NCBI RefSeq assembly: GCF_003610895.1
Contig: NZ_MCAS01000034.1
Location: 124,001 to 188,000 of the forward strand
Length of the DNA stretch: 64,000 nt
From: Paraburkholderia fungorum
Lineage (GTDB): Bacteria > Pseudomonadota > Gammaproteobacteria > Burkholderiales > Burkholderiaceae
Direction of reading: 5' to 3'
Below are positions 36,340 through 44,822 of the stretch, one piece after another. Made by a program: the position numbers and the translations under genes. The notes beneath the pieces are model-generated. The model was not told the DNA's origin and did no database searches. It saw only the letters and a program-made list of their open reading frames with translations. The stretch's first letter is position 1, and every line of letters starts with the position of its first letter.

Positions 36340-37710
36340 TCAGAGGGTTTCGGCGCAGGAGTCGACCGGATGCTTGCCCGTCAAACGTGGCTCGCTATAG
36401 ACCCCGAACATCCAGATGGCGGCGCAGGCAATCAGCAGGGGAACCAGAGGACCCACCAGGCCCAACAGGGCAATGCGGTGATGGAGTTCGACCGTGGCCG
36501 GCGCGCCCGCGTGGTAGCCGATGAGCGACAGGAGGCCGCCCGAGACCACGCCGCCGAGTGACATGCCGAGTTTTTGCGCGGACATGAACATGCCCAGATA
36601 AAGCCCGAGGGAGGGCCCGCCCTTGGCCGACTTTACGGTGTCGAGCACCGCGGCCGTCAGGGCCACACCGGCTACAGAACAGATGATGCCGTAGATCGCG
36701 CCGGCCACCATGACCACCGGTATCAGCCCACTGGCCAAACCGGCCCAATAGCCGATAAATGCGGCAACGGTAACGAGAAAGCCGATCCGCAGCGTGCCGT
36801 TATCGCCAAGGCGGCGCAACACCGGAACAGCAAGCGGCAGACCGAGGAGGCCGCCAATCAGCACCGGACCTGCGAGCAGGAACAGGTCCTCGGGGCGGCG
36901 TCCAAGCAGATACTGATTTTCATAGGCAATCAGGGAGTTCAGACAGCCGCCTGCTGTGCCGAGCGCGATGATCACGATGATGAGCGCAAGAAACGCCCGG
37001 TTACGCAGGACAGCAACGATGCCGTCACGCAGCGACATTTCCGCGGAGGATTCCGACAATGCCGCCGGATGAACAGGGGCGTTACGAACCGCGCTGTAAA
37101 ACCAGGCGTACATGAACGCCATCGCCAGCGCGATCACCAGGGTCATGGTCAGGTAGCCCCGTTCGCCACCGCCGCCGAGCCGGATCAGGACCGGTACGCA
37201 AACCACGAGAGAAATCGTGGTGAGGGCGGCGCCGAGATTCCCGACAGTCAGGAATTTGTTGCGCTGGAGGGAGTCCGTTGCCAGGTCGCCGGCCAGCGCG
37301 AGAAAAGTAACGCCGAAGACGGTATAGCAGGTCGCTTGCAGAATCTGGACCAGTACATAAAACGCGGCAAGCAGCGGCTTGGAGGCGATCGCCGGGTGAA
37401 AGAAGGTCAGGGGCAGCAGCACCATGAGCGCGAGCCCGCTCATGATACAGACGCGCAGACGGCCGCCCGCGCGCAACGCTAACTGGTCCGAATAACGTCC
37501 GATCGGCATGTCGACAAGGACGTCCCACAGCTTGGGGGCGGCCAGAATCATCCCGGCGAGCCATGGTTCGAGATGCACGTACTCCGTGAGGAAGTACAGA
37601 AGCAGCATGGGGACGGGGGTTGCCGCGAGCGCGTTGGCGGAGCCGCCCGCGCCGTATCCGCCCAGGCGCATCAGACTGATACCGCGGCTGGAATTCGAAG
37701 TAGATGACAT
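36340..37710 (-). CDS. MFS transporter of the GPH/melibiose-symporter type
   Basis: A 456-residue membrane protein from the ATG at 37710, the start after the AT-rich promoter. It has about 12 membrane helices. The N-terminal LGGYGAGGSANALAATPVPM and AAPKLWDVLVDMPIGRYSDQ match the cation-symporter GPH group (MFS_2). GPH members import sugars, but AmpG-like and peptide importers are also MFS_2 relatives. Its position divergent from a D-aminopeptidase and upstream of DadA makes import of D-amino acids, dipeptides or a modified peptide fragment plausible. Confidence 0.85.
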   Translation of the reverse strand: MSSTSNSSRGISLMRLGGYGAGGSANALAATPVPMLLLYFLTEYVHLEPWLAGMILAAPKLWDVLVDMPIGRYSDQLALRAGGRLRVCIMSGLALMVLLPLTFFHPAIASKPLLAAFYVLVQILQATCYTVFGVTFLALAGDLATDSLQRNKFLTVGNLGAALTTISLVVCVPVLIRLGGGGERGYLTMTLVIALAMAFMYAWFYSAVRNAPVHPAALSESSAEMSLRDGIVAVLRNRAFLALIIVIIALGTAGGCLNSLIAYENQYLLGRRPEDLFLLAGPVLIGGLLGLPLAVPVLRRLGDNGTLRIGFLVTVAAFIGYWAGLASGLIPVVMVAGAIYGIICSVAGVALTAAVLDTVKSAKGGPSLGLYLGMFMSAQKLGMSLGGVVSGGLLSLIGYHAGAPATVELHHRIALLGLVGPLVPLLIACAAIWMFGVYSEPRLTGKHPVDSCAETL

Positions 37711-37781
37711 GCCAATTCCTGTTAGGCATCCTGGGATGCAAGTGTCCCGGCCGGCCGATGTCGGCACGGTGGTTTTTCTGC

Positions 37782-37820
37782 ATAGTGCCAAATAAGAAAA
37801 ATATTTACAATATGGAAAAT
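37782..37820 (-). promoter_or_regulatory. Promoter and GGAAAA-type element ahead of the MFS gene
   Basis: Reading leftwards, TTGTAA (complement of 37805-37810) and CACTAT (complement of 37782-37787) are 17 bases apart. An ATATGGAAAAT element (37810-37820) touches the -35 box. The element recurs at other promoters of this locus. Confidence 0.5.
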
Positions 37821-38011
37821 ACTTGTAGACATTTCTCCGCTGCTGCAAGGCTGGCGATTGGTCCGGGTAGCGGCTGACTGAAAAATCGTCGCTGAGCGGG
37901 TGTTGCGTCTGACGGGGCGGGGCTTGCGGGGCAATGCGATCAGCTTGCGAACGCCGCAAGCCAGGGCTGTGGGAGCGCGGCCAAGGTCGAATTTATCTAT
38001 TTTAGAAAAAA
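37821..38011. other. Middle of the MFS/D-aminopeptidase divergent region
   Basis: About 190 bases without a gene or clear site. The upstream region of the MFS gene has an alternative long reading frame that I reject as non-coding, because it crosses the promoter elements. Confidence 0.35.
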
Positions 38012-38041
38012 TTGACTTATTGGAAAAATGATCAATATACT
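38012..38041 (+). promoter_or_regulatory. Promoter of the D-aminopeptidase 1 operon
   Basis: TTGACT (38012-38017) and TATACT (38036-38041) are separated by 18 bases. TTGGAAAAAT (38020-38029) lies in the spacer, where a bound repressor would block polymerase. The translation start is 46 bases beyond the -10 box. Confidence 0.7.
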
Positions 38042-38086
38042 GCGTGCCATTGCGCCGGTGGGTGCGCTGACCTGTGGAGAAGACCG

Positions 38087-39751
38087 TTGGCTGACGTAGA
38101 TCCGGATTCACGAGTGACTGGCCTCGACCTCGACGACATCTTTGCGCAATTCGATCGCAGCGATGCGCCAGGCCTAGTGATTGGCATTGCGCGGCATGGC
38201 AGGCTGCTCTACCGGCGTGGCTTCGGGCTCGCGAGCGTGGAGTTGGCCGTGGCGAATACGCCGGGCACACGCATGCGCATTGGCTCGACCAGTAAGCACT
38301 TCGCCTGTCTCGCAGCGCTGTTGCTCGCCGAAGACGGCAAGCTCGATGTCGACGCGAGCATTCGCGCCTATATCCCCGAGTTGCCGATACTGGCTGTCGA
38401 ACCGACACTGCGCCAGCTCATGACCCATACCGGCGGATACCGGTGCTACCTGGATCTGAGCGTGCTGGGCAACGTCGGCGCGATGATGGAAAAATGCGAA
38501 GCGTTCAGGTATCAGCTGCTGCAACAGGACGTGAACTTTGCGCCCGGCGAGCGCATGGCGTATTGCAACGGCGGCTACCACCTGCTGTCGATCGCTATCG
38601 CGCGCGCCAGCGGCATGACGTTTGAAGCCTTCCTGAAGCAGCGTATTTTCGAACCGCTCGGCATGGCGAATACCGATTCCGTCCCGAGCGATCTCACTGT
38701 GGTGCCGGGCAGGGCCACGCCGCATGTACCGCAGCCGGACGGCGGCTATCGTCGCGGTGTGCTGCCGCTGGAAGATCTCCTCGGTGAAGGCTCGATCGTC
38801 TCGACAGTAGCCGACATGCTCATATGGCTCGCGCACTTGCGCGGCACGAAGCGGGTCGGCAGCGAGGCAAGCTGGACGCAGATGCTGTCGCCTGCCCGTT
38901 ACTCGAGCGGTGCGGTGGGCACGTACTGCCTTGGGCTGGTGCGGGAGAAATATCGGGGCGTCGAGGTGATCCACCATGCCGGGGCGGTGGACGGCGGCGC
39001 TTCGCAAATGATCACCGTGCCGGAGCACGAACTCGACATCATCGTGATGACGAACGGCGCCGCGGTCAGTCCGACCGAGCTTGCGTGGCAGGTGATCGAC
39101 CGGGTGCTTGGCGACGAAGTGCTGGAGGCCGCACCGCAACGCGTCAAGACGGCTGGACTCGAAGGGCTCCTCGGACACTACTGGTCACAGGACACCCGAA
39201 CGCTCGTCGAAATACTCGACGATAAGGGCGATCTTGGCTTCAATCTGCTCAACTCGATAGCGTTGCCGGTGGTCGCCGGCGAGAACCGGTATTGCGTGAC
39301 GTTTCCCGGCATGGGGCCGCTCTCGTTTCGCCTTCTGCCGGCATCGCCGGAGAGCGATGTGCCGGTTATGGAGTTGTCCAATTGCGGGCACGTCGATCGG
39401 CTTGTGCGTCTGCCGGATGTCCCGCCGCCTGTCACGGAATTCGCCAGCGGCTTGACGGGGGAATACGTATCGAATGACCTTGCGGCGCGCGGAGCAATCA
39501 GCTTCGACGGCGGCAAGGCAAGCCTCGCCATCCGGGGCACGCGTAGCGGCTGGAGCAGTGAACTGAAGGTGATGTCGCGAGACGTTGCGGCAACCTCCGC
39601 CAGGCCCGGGGAGTTGAGCGTGCCCGCGGTGCTGGTTGTCGAACGGGACGGCGCGGGGCGGGTTCGCGGCTTCCGGTTGAGTACCACCCGCTCGATGAAT
39701 CTGCACTTCGTACGGACCGACGACAACGCGACTCAGGAGCGCAAATCGTGA
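38087..39751 (+). CDS. D-aminopeptidase, S12 family (paralogue 1)
   Basis: A 554-residue protein starting at TTG 38087, chosen because the same TGTGGAGA ribosome site precedes the two paralogues. It matches Ochrobactrum DAP in three-part layout: a beta-lactamase-fold catalytic domain (about 15-350) followed by two barrel domains. Motifs are S67-x-x-K70 (GSTSKHF), Y159-C-N161 (AYCNGGYH) and H297-A-G299 (IHHAGAVDGG). Such enzymes release N-terminal D-residues from peptides or amides. There is no signal peptide, so it acts in the cytoplasm. Its TGA overlaps the next start by 3 bases (GTGA), coupling it to the M81 gene. Confidence 0.85.
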   Translation: MADVDPDSRVTGLDLDDIFAQFDRSDAPGLVIGIARHGRLLYRRGFGLASVELAVANTPGTRMRIGSTSKHFACLAALLLAEDGKLDVDASIRAYIPELPILAVEPTLRQLMTHTGGYRCYLDLSVLGNVGAMMEKCEAFRYQLLQQDVNFAPGERMAYCNGGYHLLSIAIARASGMTFEAFLKQRIFEPLGMANTDSVPSDLTVVPGRATPHVPQPDGGYRRGVLPLEDLLGEGSIVSTVADMLIWLAHLRGTKRVGSEASWTQMLSPARYSSGAVGTYCLGLVREKYRGVEVIHHAGAVDGGASQMITVPEHELDIIVMTNGAAVSPTELAWQVIDRVLGDEVLEAAPQRVKTAGLEGLLGHYWSQDTRTLVEILDDKGDLGFNLLNSIALPVVAGENRYCVTFPGMGPLSFRLLPASPESDVPVMELSNCGHVDRLVRLPDVPPPVTEFASGLTGEYVSNDLAARGAISFDGGKASLAIRGTRSGWSSELKVMSRDVAATSARPGELSVPAVLVVERDGAGRVRGFRLSTTRSMNLHFVRTDDNATQERKS

Positions 39752-41208
39752 AAATTTTTACCACGACGCTGATCACCGAAACGAATACCTTTGCGCCGAG
39801 TCCGACTGGAATGGGTGGCTACGCGTCATACGGGATCTATCACGGCGATGCCAGCAAGGTGGCGCCGGACGGGCTCGGAGTGGGAATAGCCGAATTGCGC
39901 AAGCTCGCGGCCGCTCAGGGCCACGAAATCATCGAGAGCCTGTCGACGATGGCGCAACCGGCAGGCCGTACCGTGCAGCAGGTGTACGAAAGTTTTCGCG
40001 AGGAAATTCTCGCGGATCTGCGAGCGGCGCTTCCTGTCGACGCCGTGCTGCTGATCTTGCACGGCGCGATGATTGCGGAGCACTGTGACGATTGCGAAGG
40101 AGACCTGATCGAAGCCGTTCGCGCACTGGTCGGCGACGAAGTGCCGATCGGCGTGGAACTCGATTTGCATTGCCACTTCACCGAGCAGATGCAGCGCAAC
40201 GCAAACGTCATCATCTGCTACAAGGAATATCCCCATACCGACATTATCGAACGCCTGCGCGAGGTGTTCGCGTTGACCGTGGCGACTGCGCAAGGACGCG
40301 TGCGTCCGGTGACCGCGGTCCACGATTGCCGCATGATCGGCAAATGGCATACCACGACTGAACCCATCGCCGGGTTCGTCAAGCACATGCAGTCGCTGGA
40401 GGGGCGCGACGGCGTCTTGTCCGTGTCGTTCGGCCATGGCTTTCCGTGGGGCGACGTGGCGGAGACGGGCGCGAGGATCTGGGTGATCACCGACAACGAT
40501 GAGGTCCAGGCGCAGCGTATCGCGGCACAACTGGGTCAGATGCTATGGGATATGCGTGAGAAAGCGCGCCCGGCGGGACTGTCGATTGACGACGCCCTGG
40601 ATCGCGCGCTGGCCGGTGCCGGCGGGCCCGTCGTGCTGGCCGACGTCGCTGACAATCCTGGCGGCGGTGCGCCATGCGACAGCACGTTCATTTTGCGGCG
40701 GCTGATCGAACGTGGTGTGCGCGACGTGGCGCTTGGTTGCGTGTACGACATGGGCGCGGTCCAGGTCTGCAGGGAGGCCGGTGTCGGTACACGGCTCACT
40801 CTTCGGATCGGCGGCAAGCTGGGGGTGAGTTCCGGCGCGCCACTGGATTTGGCGGTCACGGTGCGTGCGCTGGCGGACGAACATCATCAAAGCATGGGTG
40901 GCATGCAACGCCCGCTCGGTTCCGCGGCGTGGGTGTCGACGGACGACGACGTCGACATCGTCCTGATGACGGTGCGAGAACAAACCATTGCGCCTACGGC
41001 CTTTACCGGACTCGGTATCGATCTCGCGAGCAAGCGCGTTGTCGTGGTCAAGTCCTCGCAGCATTTCCATGCGGAATTTGCGCCGATCGCCCGGGAAGTG
41101 CTCTACGTGTCGGCGCCGGGGGCGCTGACACCTGACTTTGCCAATATCCCGTATCGAGTTCGCAGTCCCAACTACTGGCCGCGTGTTGAGAACCCATTTG
41201 AGGCGTAA
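39748..41208 (+). CDS. M81-family metallopeptidase (MlrC type), copy 1
   Basis: A 486-residue protein with a GTG start overlapping the D-aminopeptidase stop. Hallmarks are ETNTFAP (from residue 11), LHGAM (104-108), ELDLHCHF (137-144), YKEYPHTD (158-165), FGHGFPWGD (228-236) and DNPGGGAP (302-309), which together form the zinc-dependent M81 core. The founding member MlrC cleaves linearised microcystin and the tetrapeptide, which contain D- and unusual residues. No signal peptide is present, so it is probably a cytoplasmic peptidase working on imported peptide fragments together with the D-aminopeptidase. Confidence 0.9.
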   Translation: MKIFTTTLITETNTFAPSPTGMGGYASYGIYHGDASKVAPDGLGVGIAELRKLAAAQGHEIIESLSTMAQPAGRTVQQVYESFREEILADLRAALPVDAVLLILHGAMIAEHCDDCEGDLIEAVRALVGDEVPIGVELDLHCHFTEQMQRNANVIICYKEYPHTDIIERLREVFALTVATAQGRVRPVTAVHDCRMIGKWHTTTEPIAGFVKHMQSLEGRDGVLSVSFGHGFPWGDVAETGARIWVITDNDEVQAQRIAAQLGQMLWDMREKARPAGLSIDDALDRALAGAGGPVVLADVADNPGGGAPCDSTFILRRLIERGVRDVALGCVYDMGAVQVCREAGVGTRLTLRIGGKLGVSSGAPLDLAVTVRALADEHHQSMGGMQRPLGSAAWVSTDDDVDIVLMTVREQTIAPTAFTGLGIDLASKRVVVVKSSQHFHAEFAPIAREVLYVSAPGALTPDFANIPYRVRSPNYWPRVENPFEA

Positions 41209-41242
41209 CTGGGAAGACCCGCGAGAGCAGCACGTCGCGCAG

Positions 41243-41260
41243 GCCGGGCATATGCCCGGC
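41243..41260. terminator. Palindromic hairpin between convergent genes
   Basis: GCCGGGC-ATAT-GCCCGGC is a perfect 7-bp stem between the converging M81 gene and the XRE-cupin gene. It has no U-tract on either side. Confidence 0.55.
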
Positions 41261-41342
41261 TGAACCAGGTTGCTGATCCGGTGGTGACGATTGCAGTATC
41301 GGGCGGCGCTATAGGCCTTCTGCTAGCGCAGAGAACCCCGGC

Positions 41343-42026
41343 TTATTCCTGCTTCTGAACCTGATCGATCACGCGCTGTTCCTGATCCGGGTCTGTACAC
41401 ACGGACAGAAGGCGGCACGGGCCTTCAGATGCTGCAAGGAAGGCGTGCCCCATGCTGCTATCGAAATAGACCGATTCGCCTTGCTTGAGCCGCACCGGCG
41501 CATAGAAGTCCGTGTGGAACTCGACTTCGCCTTCCAGTATGTAGATGAATTCCTCGCCGGAATGCCTGATCAGGCCGCCGAATTCGTCGGTGAACGCCTG
41601 AATGGTGCGGGCTCGCACGTCGACAATCAGCGGTACCAGTTGCTTGTTCAGCAACTCCACCGCAAGGAACGTCTCCACGTAGGGCCCAGTTTGCACGGCC
41701 ACGCCTTCACCTTGCCGCTGGATGATGCGTCTGCCCGGCACCGACGGGGCAGGCTCGCTGCCGCCCGGGCTATCGCCGAGCAGCCCAAGCAATTCCGACA
41801 TGTTGACGCCCAGGCCGGCGCTCACGAGCGAGAGCTTCTCGTAAGACAGGGATGCCCGTCCCATCTCGAGCTTCGAGATGGTCGAGATGGCCAGCCCGGT
41901 GCGTTGGCTGACTTCCTGCAATGTCAGCCCAAGTTTGTTGCGCAGTGCGCGAATGGCCTGGCCGGGCTTGCTCGGCCCGGATGGATCGTGGGTAGCGAGG
42001 TTTTTCCGCATAGGTGTTTTCCGCAT
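41343..42026 (-). CDS. XRE-cupin transcriptional regulator
   Basis: A 227-residue protein from the ATG at 42026; ATG 42011 is an alternative. Residues about 22-77 are an XRE/Cro helix-turn-helix (AIRALRNKLGLTLQEVSQRT, then GLAISTISKLEMGRASLSYE). Residues about 130-220 are a cupin (LIRHSGEEFIYILEGEVEFH, then VYFDSSMGHAF). The family (PuuR-like) senses amino acids, polyamines or similar ligands. It is divergent from the TonB operon, and the intergenic region holds three TGGAA-type elements, so it is the likely local controller of the D-peptide locus. Confidence 0.9.
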   Translation of the reverse strand: MRKTPMRKNLATHDPSGPSKPGQAIRALRNKLGLTLQEVSQRTGLAISTISKLEMGRASLSYEKLSLVSAGLGVNMSELLGLLGDSPGGSEPAPSVPGRRIIQRQGEGVAVQTGPYVETFLAVELLNKQLVPLIVDVRARTIQAFTDEFGGLIRHSGEEFIYILEGEVEFHTDFYAPVRLKQGESVYFDSSMGHAFLAASEGPCRLLSVCTDPDQEQRVIDQVQKQE

Positions 42027-42068
42027 AAGCGGCCAGTATGCCAAAAATTTTCATTACAGGACCATTAC

Positions 42069-42111
42069 TTCCAAAATTATTCATTGTGGAAAAAAATGTT
42101 CTATTTGGAAA
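42069..42111. promoter_or_regulatory. Cluster of TTGGAAA-type elements in the XRE/TonB intergenic region
   Basis: TTCCAAA (42069-42075, reverse orientation), TGGAAA (42087-42092) and TGGAAA (42106-42111) lie within 45 bases of a strongly AT-rich divergent promoter. The spacing of 18-19 bases between copies is close to two helical turns. They match elements at 37813, 38021 and 57561. Confidence 0.5.
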
Positions 42112-42228
42112 ATTGTTGGTGTAAGGTGTGGTTCATGCAGCGATAGTGATCGGGCTGCGATGTGGACAGATATGAGAAATGACACCTGGGAAGCGCCAAT
42201 GAGCCGCCGGTGCCTGGAGGAGACACAA

Positions 42229-42864
42229 ATGAAATACGCTGGTCAGCGCCACTATTCCGCCAGCCGCTTTGGCGGTATCGGATTCGTGGCACTCCTACAC
42301 GTAGGGCTCGTCTACATTCTGGTGAATGGTCTTGCCTCGAAGGTGATCGAGGTGATCCGCAAGCCCATCGAAACAAGAATCGTCGAAGAGGTGAAGCCGC
42401 CCGCGCCCAAGCCGGCGATCATCTTGCCGCCCCCGCCGAAATTCGCACCCCCGCCCCCGTTCATTCCGCCCCCTGAAGTGGTGGTTCCCGCACAACCGCA
42501 GCAACTGGCGGTGGCACAGCGCTCGGCCACGCCTCAGCCGCAATCCGCGCCCATGACCGCGCCGGCTGTTGCAGCAGCGCCCGCGCATACGGTGCATACG
42601 GAAGTGGGAGTGGTATGTCCGAATTCGCAGCAGGTCAGACAGTCGCTGCGCTATCCGCGTGAAGCTCAGCGCAACGGCATTACCGGGGACGTACTGGTGG
42701 AGTTCGTGGTGGACGCACGCGGAAATATGCAGGACGTACAGGTTGTGAAGTCGGCGGATCCGCTTCTCGACCGGGCCGCGGTGAATGCAGTCAAGCAGTT
42801 CAACTGCGTCGCGCAAGGCGAGGACGTCCGCGTGCAGGTCCCGTTCTCGTTCAATCTGAACTGA
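42229..42864 (+). CDS. tonB: TonB energy transducer
   Basis: A 211-residue protein from the ATG at 42229, behind GGAGGAGA. A single membrane anchor (about 15-35, GFVALLHVGLVYILVNGLAS) is followed by a Pro-rich periplasmic spacer (PPAPKPAIILPPPPKFAPPP). The TonB C-terminal domain (about 125-211) has the canonical YPREAQRNGITGDVLVEFVV and the late VNAVKQFNC. It couples the proton-driven ExbB-ExbD motor to outer-membrane receptors. It is the first gene of an operon with exbB, two exbD, a TPR gene, an M81 peptidase and a PLP enzyme. Confidence 0.93.
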   Translation: MKYAGQRHYSASRFGGIGFVALLHVGLVYILVNGLASKVIEVIRKPIETRIVEEVKPPAPKPAIILPPPPKFAPPPPFIPPPEVVVPAQPQQLAVAQRSATPQPQSAPMTAPAVAAAPAHTVHTEVGVVCPNSQQVRQSLRYPREAQRNGITGDVLVEFVVDARGNMQDVQVVKSADPLLDRAAVNAVKQFNCVAQGEDVRVQVPFSFNLN

Positions 42865-42933
42865 AGGCAACCTCAAGCAATGCTGGCGGGCGTGCCCTGC
42901 CAGGTCTATGAAGAACGATCTTGGAGTGATGAC

Positions 42934-43917
42934 ATGAAGAACCCGAGTCTGGCCGCCATTGCGGCAAGCGCAATTTTCGCCCTGACCTCTGTGGCACTGC
43001 TGAGCGCAACGGGGACCGCCTATGCGCAGTCCGCCAGCAGCACAGTAGCCGCTACGAGCGCACAAACGAACGCACAAACGAGCGCCCAGGCGAACACGCA
43101 AACCGGCGTCGCTCCCGCTGCGCAAGCGCCGGCAGAGCAGGCCGACCAGCCTGCGCCGCCGCCGCCGGTGGCAATGACCGAAGGGGTATCGAATCCGTAT
43201 GGGCTCGATGCGCTGTGGAAGGGGGGAGACATTGTTTCGCGGGCCACGCTCGTCATTCTGGTGATCATGTCGATGGGTAGCTGGTACATCATGGTGACCA
43301 AATTCTTTGAGCAATTCCGCGCCAACCGTCGTGCGCGCTCGGCGGACGAGACGGTGTGGGACGCGCCGTCCCTCGAAGCCGGGGTGCAACAGCTGGATGA
43401 AGCCAGCCCATTCCGTTTCATAGCGGGCAGCGGGATTGAAGCGAGCCGCCATCATGAGGGGGCGCTGCTCGAGAAGGTCGATCTCAACACGTGGATCAGC
43501 GTGTCGATCGAACGGGCGACCACGGTGGTGTCCAACCGCTTGCAGGACGGTCTCGCGTTTCTCGCGACGGTCGGCTCGACCGCTCCGTTTGTGGGTCTGT
43601 TCGGCACGGTCTGGGGTATCTATCACGCGCTGACGGCAATCGGCATTGCTGGACAGGCGTCGATCGACAAGGTGGCGGGACCGGTGGGTGAAGCGCTCAT
43701 CATGACGGCCATCGGTCTTGCGGTCGCTGTGCCGGCGGTGCTCGGCTACAACTTCCTGGTACGCCGCAACCGCTCGGTCATGGAACGGGTGCGCGGCTTT
43801 GGCGCGCAACTGCATACCGTACTCCTGAGCGGCGCGGGCACGGCTACGAAGGTTTCTTCGTATTCGGTTCCCGACGACGCGGCGTCAAGGCGGTCCATGA
43901 AGGCAGCAACGTCGTAA
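42934..43917 (+). CDS. exbB: ExbB-type proton-channel protein with a long N-terminal extension
   Basis: A 327-residue protein. The ATG at 42934 starts a signal-peptide-like segment (about 1-30, IAASAIFALTSVALLSATGT) and a Gln/Ala/Thr-rich periplasmic extension (about 31-75). Then come three membrane helices of MotA/TolQ/ExbB type, including the conserved GLFGTVWGIYHAL and the late VGEALIMTAIGLAVAVPAVL. Extended ExbB forms are known in pseudomonads and related proteobacteria. It should form the pentameric channel with the two ExbD proteins to energise TonB. Confidence 0.92.
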   Translation: MKNPSLAAIAASAIFALTSVALLSATGTAYAQSASSTVAATSAQTNAQTSAQANTQTGVAPAAQAPAEQADQPAPPPPVAMTEGVSNPYGLDALWKGGDIVSRATLVILVIMSMGSWYIMVTKFFEQFRANRRARSADETVWDAPSLEAGVQQLDEASPFRFIAGSGIEASRHHEGALLEKVDLNTWISVSIERATTVVSNRLQDGLAFLATVGSTAPFVGLFGTVWGIYHALTAIGIAGQASIDKVAGPVGEALIMTAIGLAVAVPAVLGYNFLVRRNRSVMERVRGFGAQLHTVLLSGAGTATKVSSYSVPDDAASRRSMKAATS

Positions 43918-43929
43918 GCGGAGCAGATC

Positions 43930-44358
43930 ATGGCCATGAGTGCAGGACAAGGCAGCGAAGAGCACGACGAGGTAATGTCGTCGATCAACACCACGCCGCT
44001 GGTGGACGTGATGCTGGTGTTGCTCATCATCTTCCTGCTCACCATTCCGGTAGCCACGCATACCGTCAACGTCCGGTTGCCGACGCAGACGGTCCAGCCG
44101 TTGCAGACCACGCCGAAGAACATCGTGCTTGCGATCAATCGCGACGGCGACGTGTTCTGGTCGGAGCAGCACGTCGACATGCCGACGCTGGTCGCGCGGT
44201 TGAAGGAGATCGCCGTGCAGCAACCGCAACCCGAGGTGCAGATCCGGGGTGACGAGAACGCGCGTTACGAGTACGTCGGCAAAGTCGTCGTGGCGTGCGA
44301 GCGAGCCGGCATCGCGAAGGTAGATTTCATTACGAATCCGGCTACACACGGCGGCTGA
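43930..44358 (+). CDS. exbD: ExbD biopolymer-transport protein (copy 1)
   Basis: A 142-residue protein. The N-terminal cytoplasmic tail leads to INTTPLVDVMLVLLIIFLLT, which contains the essential aspartate at the membrane edge, then one membrane helix and a periplasmic ExbD/TolR domain (about 55-142). It starts 13 bases after exbB. It carries the proton-responsive residue of the motor. Confidence 0.93.
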   Translation: MAMSAGQGSEEHDEVMSSINTTPLVDVMLVLLIIFLLTIPVATHTVNVRLPTQTVQPLQTTPKNIVLAINRDGDVFWSEQHVDMPTLVARLKEIAVQQPQPEVQIRGDENARYEYVGKVVVACERAGIAKVDFITNPATHGG

Positions 44359-44368
44359 GGAGGTAGAA

Positions 44369-44800
44369 ATGGGAATGAATATTCCAGCGGGTGGTAGTCA
44401 GGAACCCGAAGTACTGGTCGAGATCAACACGACGCCGTTAATCGACGTCATGCTGGTCCTGCTCATCATGCTGATCATCACCATTCCGATCCAGTCGCAT
44501 GCGGTGAAGATGAATATGCCGGTGGGTACGCCGCCACCCGTCGTGAAGGCGCCGCCGCCGGTGGTGGAGGTCGACGTCGACTTCGACGGCACCATCAGCT
44601 GGAATGGCGCAGCGCTCGCGGATCTCACGGATCTCGATCAGCACCTGAAGACGGTGGCAGCGCAGGCGGACCAGCCGGAGTTGCATCTCAGACCCAACCG
44701 GCTGGTGCCATACCGTCGTGTGGCTGCTGTGATGGCAGCGGCGCAACGGCAGGGCGTCACCAAAATCGCGCTCGTCGGCAATGAGCAATTCATGCAGTAG
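44369..44800 (+). CDS. exbD: ExbD biopolymer-transport protein (copy 2)
   Basis: A 143-residue second ExbD, starting 11 bases after the first, with GAGGAGG just ahead of the start. It shows the same INTTPLIDVMLVLLIMLIIT core with the conserved Asp, then a Pro/Val-rich linker (GTPPPVVKAPPPVVEVDVD) and the periplasmic domain. Tandem exbD genes occur in Xanthomonas, where the second copy is needed only for some receptors, so the two may serve different functions or form a mixed dimer. Confidence 0.92.
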   Translation: MGMNIPAGGSQEPEVLVEINTTPLIDVMLVLLIMLIITIPIQSHAVKMNMPVGTPPPVVKAPPPVVEVDVDFDGTISWNGAALADLTDLDQHLKTVAAQADQPELHLRPNRLVPYRRVAAVMAAAQRQGVTKIALVGNEQFMQ

Positions 44801-44822
44801 CAACGTCTGGAGTAGGTGGAAA

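Noticed and set aside
36574..37482. Plus-strand frame opposite the MFS gene
   Set aside because: Composition is typical of an antisense frame (Gln/Arg/His-rich), and the MFS protein has well-formed membrane helices.
37711..37959. N-terminal extension of the MFS gene up to 37959
   Set aside because: It would run through the AT-rich promoter with its TATGGAAAAT element, and the added residues do not match the family.
42295..43815. Long minus-strand frame opposite tonB and exbB (about 500 codons)
   Set aside because: Arg/His-rich shadow with no family features; the plus-strand TonB and ExbB proteins are clear and tightly packed.
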